Positions 7,234 through 11,093 of a stretch of 11,093 nt of DNA are shown here, in pieces. The notes under the pieces are model-generated. The model saw only the letters and a list, made by a program, of their open reading frames with translations, was not told the origin of the DNA and made no database searches. Origin of the DNA: Methyloceanibacter sp. (GTDB taxonomy: Bacteria > Pseudomonadota > Alphaproteobacteria > Rhizobiales > Methyloligellaceae); contig JAENXG010000057.1 of the NCBI GenBank assembly GCA_016649675.1, positions 1 through 11,093 on the forward strand. The letters are read 5' to 3'. The position numbers were made by a program, and so were the translations under genes. The first letter of the stretch is position 1, and every line of letters starts with the position of its first letter.

Positions 7234-8184
7234 TCATTTGCGGTGGGTCGCCTGCCGGTCAAGCTGCCCGCGGCGAAGGCCGAACTCCCCGGCAAGCTTT
7301 GCCCCAAGTTGATCGACGAGCACCTTCGGCTTCACCTCCTCGACCGCGCCCGCCGCCAGATCACCAAGCGCGAACGGCCCAAAGGAGACGCGGATCAGGC
7401 GGTTGACGACGAGCCCGAGATGCTCGGCGAGCCGCTTCACCTCGCGGTTCTTGCCTTCGCGGAGAGCCAAGGTCAGCCAGAGATTGGCGCCCTGCTCGCG
7501 GTCCATGCGCGCCTCGACCGGCCCGTAATGGACCCCGTCGATGGTGATGCCCTCGCGCAACCCATCGAGCGCCTCTTGGGTGACCCGCCCATGGGCGCGC
7601 ACGCGATAGCGCCTGAGCCAGCCGGTGCTCGGCAACTCCAAGTGTCGGGCGAGCGCGCCGTCGGTGGTGAGGAGAAGCAGGCCCTCAGTGTTGAGGTCGA
7701 GCCGCCCCACCGAGACGACCCGCGGCAGTTCGGGCGGCAGCGCCTCGAACACGGTCTTCCGCCCTTGCGGATCCTTGTGGCTCGTGACGAGGCCTTTCGG
7801 CTTGTGATAGCGCCAGAGCTGCAGAGGTTGGGCGTGCGGCAGAGGCTTGCCGTCGACCGCGATCTTGTCGCCTGGCGCCACTACGTGGGCCGGCGTGGTC
7901 AGCACCTTGCCATTGACCGCGACGCGACCCGCCTCGATCCAGCGTTCGGCGTCGCGTCGGGAGCAGAGCCCGGCATGGGCGATCGCCTTGGCGATGCGCA
8001 TCGGCTCTTGCGGCCTTGCCACGACTGGCCTTGGCGCTTGAGGCTTCGGCGCTGGCGTCTTCGCCGCGAGTGGCTTTGCCACGGCTGGCGACCTTGGCGC
8101 GGACGCCTTTGGCCCGGGCACTTTGGCCCTGCCATTTCGCGGCCCTTGACCACCCTTGCGCTTACCGCTCACTTTGCCGCTCAT
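7234..8184 (-). CDS. rluB: 23S rRNA pseudouridine synthase, RluB/RsuA family
   Basis: This enzyme isomerises a uridine to pseudouridine in ribosomal RNA; in E. coli the RluB target is U2605 of 23S rRNA. The 316-residue product has three parts. The first is a basic, low-complexity N-terminal arm of about 60 residues rich in Lys, Ala and Pro. An S4 RNA-binding domain follows (about 62-108, MRIAKAIAHAGLCSRRDAE). The catalytic domain has the family II motif GRLDLNTEGLLLLT (160-173), with catalytic Asp163, and the downstream LREGKNREVKRLAEHLG (241-257). RluB, RsuA, RluE and RluF are hard to separate by eye, so the target base is inferred. The start at 8184 keeps the basic arm but has no clear ribosome site; ATG at residue 62 would remove the arm. 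The ATG shares CATG with a possible plus-strand tadA start at 8183. The gene leads into rsmD. Confidence 0.92.
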   Translation of the reverse strand: MSGKVSGKRKGGQGPRNGRAKVPGPKASAPRSPAVAKPLAAKTPAPKPQAPRPVVARPQEPMRIAKAIAHAGLCSRRDAERWIEAGRVAVNGKVLTTPAHVVAPGDKIAVDGKPLPHAQPLQLWRYHKPKGLVTSHKDPQGRKTVFEALPPELPRVVSVGRLDLNTEGLLLLTTDGALARHLELPSTGWLRRYRVRAHGRVTQEALDGLREGITIDGVHYGPVEARMDREQGANLWLTLALREGKNREVKRLAEHLGLVVNRLIRVSFGPFALGDLAAGAVEEVKPKVLVDQLGAKLAGEFGLRRGQLDRQATHRK

Positions 8185-8230
8185 GGTGGAAGCGAAGCTT
8201 GCAGATGTAGCGGACCCAAGCAAGCGCCCG

Positions 8231-8662
8231 ATGGATCTCGCCCTCGAAGAGGCGGAAGGAGCGGGCGAGCTTGGCGAGGTGCCGATCGGCGCGGTGATCG
8301 TCGGCCCCGACGGCGCCGTGCTGGCCCGCGCCGGCAACCGTACGCTCGCCGCTCGCGACCCGACGGCGCACGCCGAGCTTCTCGCCATTCGGCAGGCTTG
8401 CGCCAGGCTCGGCAGCGAGCGGCTCGTCGCTTGCGACCTCTATGTCACGCTCGAGCCTTGCGCCATGTGCGCCGCTGCCATCTCCTTTGCCCGCATCAGG
8501 CGGCTTTATTTCGGCGCGCCCGATCCCAAAGGCGGCGCCGTCGAGCACGGCCCGCGTTTCTTTCAGCAGCCGACTTGCCACCACGCGCCTGAAATCATTG
8601 GCGGCGTCGGCGAGGCCAGAGCCGCAGCCCTGCTCAAATCCTTCTTCGCCGCCCGTCGGTAA
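8231..8662 (+). CDS. tadA: tRNA-specific adenosine deaminase TadA
   Basis: TadA converts wobble adenosine 34 of tRNA-Arg(ACG) to inosine, an essential reaction in most bacteria. The zinc-dependent cytidine/deoxycytidylate deaminase fold is evident. EVPIGAVIV (16-24) opens the domain; HAE (47-49) gives one zinc ligand (His47) and the proton-shuttling Glu49; PCAMC (76-80) gives the two cysteine ligands. DPKGGAVEHGPRFFQQP, near residue 98, is the bacterial TadA substrate-loop region, followed by the usual C-terminal helices. At 143 residues it is of normal length. ATG 8183 would add 16 residues (MVEAKLADV...) whose third codon positions are less GC-rich than the gene body, so 8231 is preferred; neither start has a good ribosome site. 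The gene diverges from rluB and ends 3 bases before the end of the convergent membrane-protein gene. Confidence 0.94.
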   Translation: MDLALEEAEGAGELGEVPIGAVIVGPDGAVLARAGNRTLAARDPTAHAELLAIRQACARLGSERLVACDLYVTLEPCAMCAAAISFARIRRLYFGAPDPKGGAVEHGPRFFQQPTCHHAPEIIGGVGEARAAALLKSFFAARR

Positions 8663-8665
8663 ACC

Positions 8666-11093
8666 TCAACAGGGTGCGGCCGACACGTTGGCAGCGGCCA
8701 GCGCGGCACTGCCGAGCGGAGGTTTCTCGGCAAGAATGAGATAGTGGGGATACCACAGGGACGGGACGAACGACTCCTCCCGCACGATCATTCCCGCCTG
8801 CTGCAGCATCGATCGCGCGACGGGGGCAGCCACGGGGGCAACCCACTCCTGGCTGACCACGAGATCATGCAACTGGTTCATCCACGATCCGCCACGCCGG
8901 CCGGCATCGATGTCAGCCACGATCAGCACGGCGCCCGGACGCATCTTCTCAGTGATGTCCTTCAGGAACGGCGCTTTGGCTTCCGGAGGGACGTGATGAA
9001 GCACGTCGCACAGCGTGACATAGTCGGCGTCTGCGATGTCGGGAACGCCCTCATTCGGCGTTCGATGCACGACGTGAAGCTGCTCCGCGCTCCACGGCAG
9101 GGTCTGGGCCGCTCCCACGGCCTTGGTTGAGACATCATAGCCCGCCGCGCGGGAGACACCTGCGTCGCTCAGCGCCAAATGGAGCAGCCCCCCGGATCCG
9201 CAACCAATGTCGAACACACGACTGCCGCGCGGTAACAATTGCAGAACTTGACCTAGGGGACTCACAAGCGGACGGCACACAGTCTTGAGTCCGGTGATGA
9301 ATCCCATCGGCGACGTCACCTGGTTAAGTTGGTGAGCATGAAACCATCGTGACGAGGCGACCACGCCGCTCACCTGACGCAGGCCGGGCAAGCAAGCAAG
9401 CCTCCGTGAACTCCCGGGATAATTTTGCGCGAGCCACGGCAACAAACCTTCACGAACTACCACCACGAACATGAGGAAGACGAGGAGCCAGGCAAGATAG
9501 GCATACCTGCCGGTCGGCAGGTAAAAGAGCAAAACGGCCTGCATCGAGAGAGCCACGGCGGCAAGACCTTTGAGCGGTATCGCGTAGCCTCGACGCAGGA
9601 GGACCCAGAACGTCGCGAAGAGCGCCGGCAGACGGTAGACGTCGGGCAATTGGTTCCAGTTGCCAAAGTGTCGTCCAACGCGAGCGAGGTTTGGTCCGGC
9701 CCAATCCATCCGGAATATTTCACCGAGCGCAGACCAATAGGTCGACGGAGGGGTGACGAGGTTGGTCGGATTGAAAGCTGCCGACGTCAATGGAACAAGG
9801 CGTTCGCCAAAATACCAATTATGGAATGGAATCAAGAGGATCGGAGCAAACCCAAGCGTGAGGAGGAGCAATTCCCTCCATCGCCGCTCGGCCAGGAGCC
9901 AAATGCCAAGCATCGCTAGAAGGAGCGCGCAGGCGACAGCGAGATTCGGACGCAGGGCGACGCTCAAGGCGAGCGCGAGGCCGATCCAAGCCGTCGGCAT
10001 TTGTGAATCTGCTGCTGGTGCGGTCTTGCTCGGGAGGTGCTGGGCGATCAGCGCAAGGGCACCGAGGAAAGCTCCATAGCCCATCGGCTCGGGAAAGCCT
10101 TTGCACATCTCGCGGACATAGAGGAATTGGGCGAAACCGAATCGCTCGAACAGCGGAATGAACAAGAAGAAGATGATGAGGACGACGCTCCAGCGCAGGG
10201 GAAGCAATTTGCGCATGAGGAGATACAGGAAAATGGGCACGAACATCGTGCACAGAACGACGCCGAAGCTCGTGCTGCCGAACAGAAAATCCTCGAGCCC
10301 CCTCAGGTAACGCATGCCGGGCATATAAAAGAAGATGTCCTCTCCACCTTGGAAGGCATGCCAAAAATCGCCTCGAGCCGCGGCCTGAGAAATGCCGAAG
10401 CCGAACGACTCGTGGGTCAGCCCGTCGTTCCCGCCGTCCTGCGTGCGAAAGCCGGACAGCAGGCTTGGCCAATAGAGCAAGGTCGTGATCAGCGTTGATA
10501 GAACAGCCCCAATGGGAAGCAGCAGTTGGGTGGCCGTCTCGATGCTGACGAGAGCGATGAGGATTGCCAGCACGCCGACCGAACGGAGCGCCAGCATGGT
10601 CCATAACGCCAGTCGCTGAGACAGGTTCGGAGAGACGGTAAAATCCCGCGGCTTGTCGGGGTCGATGGCAAGGGCAAATACGCGCTTGCCTTGATCCTGG
10701 TCCGTAATCTCGCGACACGTCCGATCCGCTTCGCTGTTGAGCGAAAACCCGCCAGGGCTCTGTTCCCACAACAGATCGCCCCGCCAGCAGATCTTTCCCC
10801 CGACCAGGGCAGAATTGATGTCCACCATCACAAAAAACGGCATCGCACTCCGCTTGATCTCGGTGGTGGCGTAAAAGTCGCGCGTCAGGTGACGGGCTTT
10901 TTTCGACGGCGGATGAAAATTGTAGGCCTTCCGATTGATGGCATCGATGCGCGCTTCGTCTTGAGAGTGGAACGCGACGGCATCGACAGTTCTCGAATAT
11001 TTCGGTGTGCGCCAAAGGGCATCAGCCGAGGGGGCGAAGGCGCGTGCGACGACAAAACGAGGCGAGCGAAATCTTGGATCTTGCCACCAGTCC
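8666..11093 (-). CDS. GT-C-like membrane protein fused to SAM methyltransferase, 5' partial
   Basis: The minus-strand frame has no stop from the right edge to TGA at 8666. It encodes at least 808 residues and its true start lies outside. Positions here count from the ATG at 10843, the only ATG, GTG or TTG in the upstream 83 codons. A soluble stretch (before about 78) precedes about eleven hydrophobic segments between 80 and 465. The loop after the second has D136, D140, E145 and FFYMPGMRYLRGLEDFLFG (171-189), resembling the first extracytoplasmic loop of GT-C glycosyltransferases that use lipid-linked sugars. From about 497 (SSRWFHAHQLN) a class I methyltransferase follows: VFDIGCGSGG (543-552) binds SAM, then CDVLHHVP (612-619). 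The segment count would put this domain in the cytoplasm, where SAM is found. Substrates are unknown. Sequence here is less GC-rich than its neighbours, suggesting transfer. Fold assignment of the membrane half is by eye. Confidence 0.85.
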   Translation of the reverse strand, partial: DWWQDPRFRSPRFVVARAFAPSADALWRTPKYSRTVDAVAFHSQDEARIDAINRKAYNFHPPSKKARHLTRDFYATTEIKRSAMPFFVMVDINSALVGGKICWRGDLLWEQSPGGFSLNSEADRTCREITDQDQGKRVFALAIDPDKPRDFTVSPNLSQRLALWTMLALRSVGVLAILIALVSIETATQLLLPIGAVLSTLITTLLYWPSLLSGFRTQDGGNDGLTHESFGFGISQAAARGDFWHAFQGGEDIFFYMPGMRYLRGLEDFLFGSTSFGVVLCTMFVPIFLYLLMRKLLPLRWSVVLIIFFLFIPLFERFGFAQFLYVREMCKGFPEPMGYGAFLGALALIAQHLPSKTAPAADSQMPTAWIGLALALSVALRPNLAVACALLLAMLGIWLLAERRWRELLLLTLGFAPILLIPFHNWYFGERLVPLTSAAFNPTNLVTPPSTYWSALGEIFRMDWAGPNLARVGRHFGNWNQLPDVYRLPALFATFWVLLRRGYAIPLKGLAAVALSMQAVLLFYLPTGRYAYLAWLLVFLMFVVVVREGLLPWLAQNYPGSSRRLACLPGLRQVSGVVASSRWFHAHQLNQVTSPMGFITGLKTVCRPLVSPLGQVLQLLPRGSRVFDIGCGSGGLLHLALSDAGVSRAAGYDVSTKAVGAAQTLPWSAEQLHVVHRTPNEGVPDIADADYVTLCDVLHHVPPEAKAPFLKDITEKMRPGAVLIVADIDAGRRGGSWMNQLHDLVVSQEWVAPVAAPVARSMLQQAGMIVREESFVPSLWYPHYLILAEKPPLGSAALAAANVSAAPC

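Noticed and set aside
8156..8230. tadA starting at ATG 8156 or 8183
   Set aside because: The extra residues overlap or abut the start of rluB, are not TadA-like and have weaker GC3. ATG 8183 cannot be fully excluded.
8185..8388. Extension of rluB upstream to an ATG at 8388
   Set aside because: It would overlap tadA antisense for most of its length and adds Ser/Ala-rich sequence with no family similarity.
6120..8592. Two long plus-strand frames (6120-7406 and 7114-8592) opposite rsmD and rluB
   Set aside because: Antisense shadows of conserved genes. They overlap each other and have Arg-rich composition without domains.
9425..10498. Plus-strand frames of 108-164 codons inside the membrane-protein gene
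   Set aside because: Charged, low-complexity translations antisense to membrane helices; no ribosome site or motif.
9819..11015. 398-codon minus-strand frame overlapping the membrane-protein gene in another frame
   Set aside because: Arg/His/Ser-rich with no hydrophobic segments. The overlapping frame gives coherent membrane helices and is the real one.

Overview
The window looks like a chromosomal segment of a high-G+C alphaproteobacterium, possibly Hyphomicrobiales. The evidence is the GC-rich third codon positions, a short (about 440-residue core) glucose-6-phosphate isomerase, a MutL of the endonuclease type, and the rsmD-rluB / tadA cluster. I know that cluster from alphaproteobacteria, but I could not run a search to confirm the lineage. 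No rRNA, tRNA, CRISPR array, insertion sequence or attachment site was seen. Genes are packed tightly and no gene-free stretch exceeds about 80 bases.

Left part (1-6055, all + strand): two consecutive exported M16-family peptidase subunits, then pgi, then mutL. The first M16 protein has the zinc-binding HxxEH motif. The second lacks it but has the Arg/Tyr-containing stretch of the partner subunit, so the two probably form one heterodimeric protease. pgi and mutL overlap by 53 bases in different frames. MutL carries both the N-terminal GHKL ATPase motifs and the C-terminal metal-dependent endonuclease motifs.

Middle part (6075-8184, - strand): rluB (pseudouridine synthase) and rsmD (16S rRNA methyltransferase), 10 bases apart, followed by a small exported protein of unknown function that ends 19 bases from mutL in convergent orientation. 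tadA (tRNA adenosine deaminase) diverges from rluB. Together rluB, rsmD and tadA form an RNA-modification cluster.

Right part (8666-11093, - strand): one long reading frame, still open at the right edge, encoding a polytopic membrane protein that resembles a GT-C glycosyltransferase, fused at its C-terminus to a class I SAM-dependent methyltransferase. This part is visibly less GC-rich than the housekeeping genes and ends only 3 bases from tadA. It is the most unusual item in the window and the best candidate for an accessory envelope or glycan-modifying gene. The rest is largely conserved housekeeping content.
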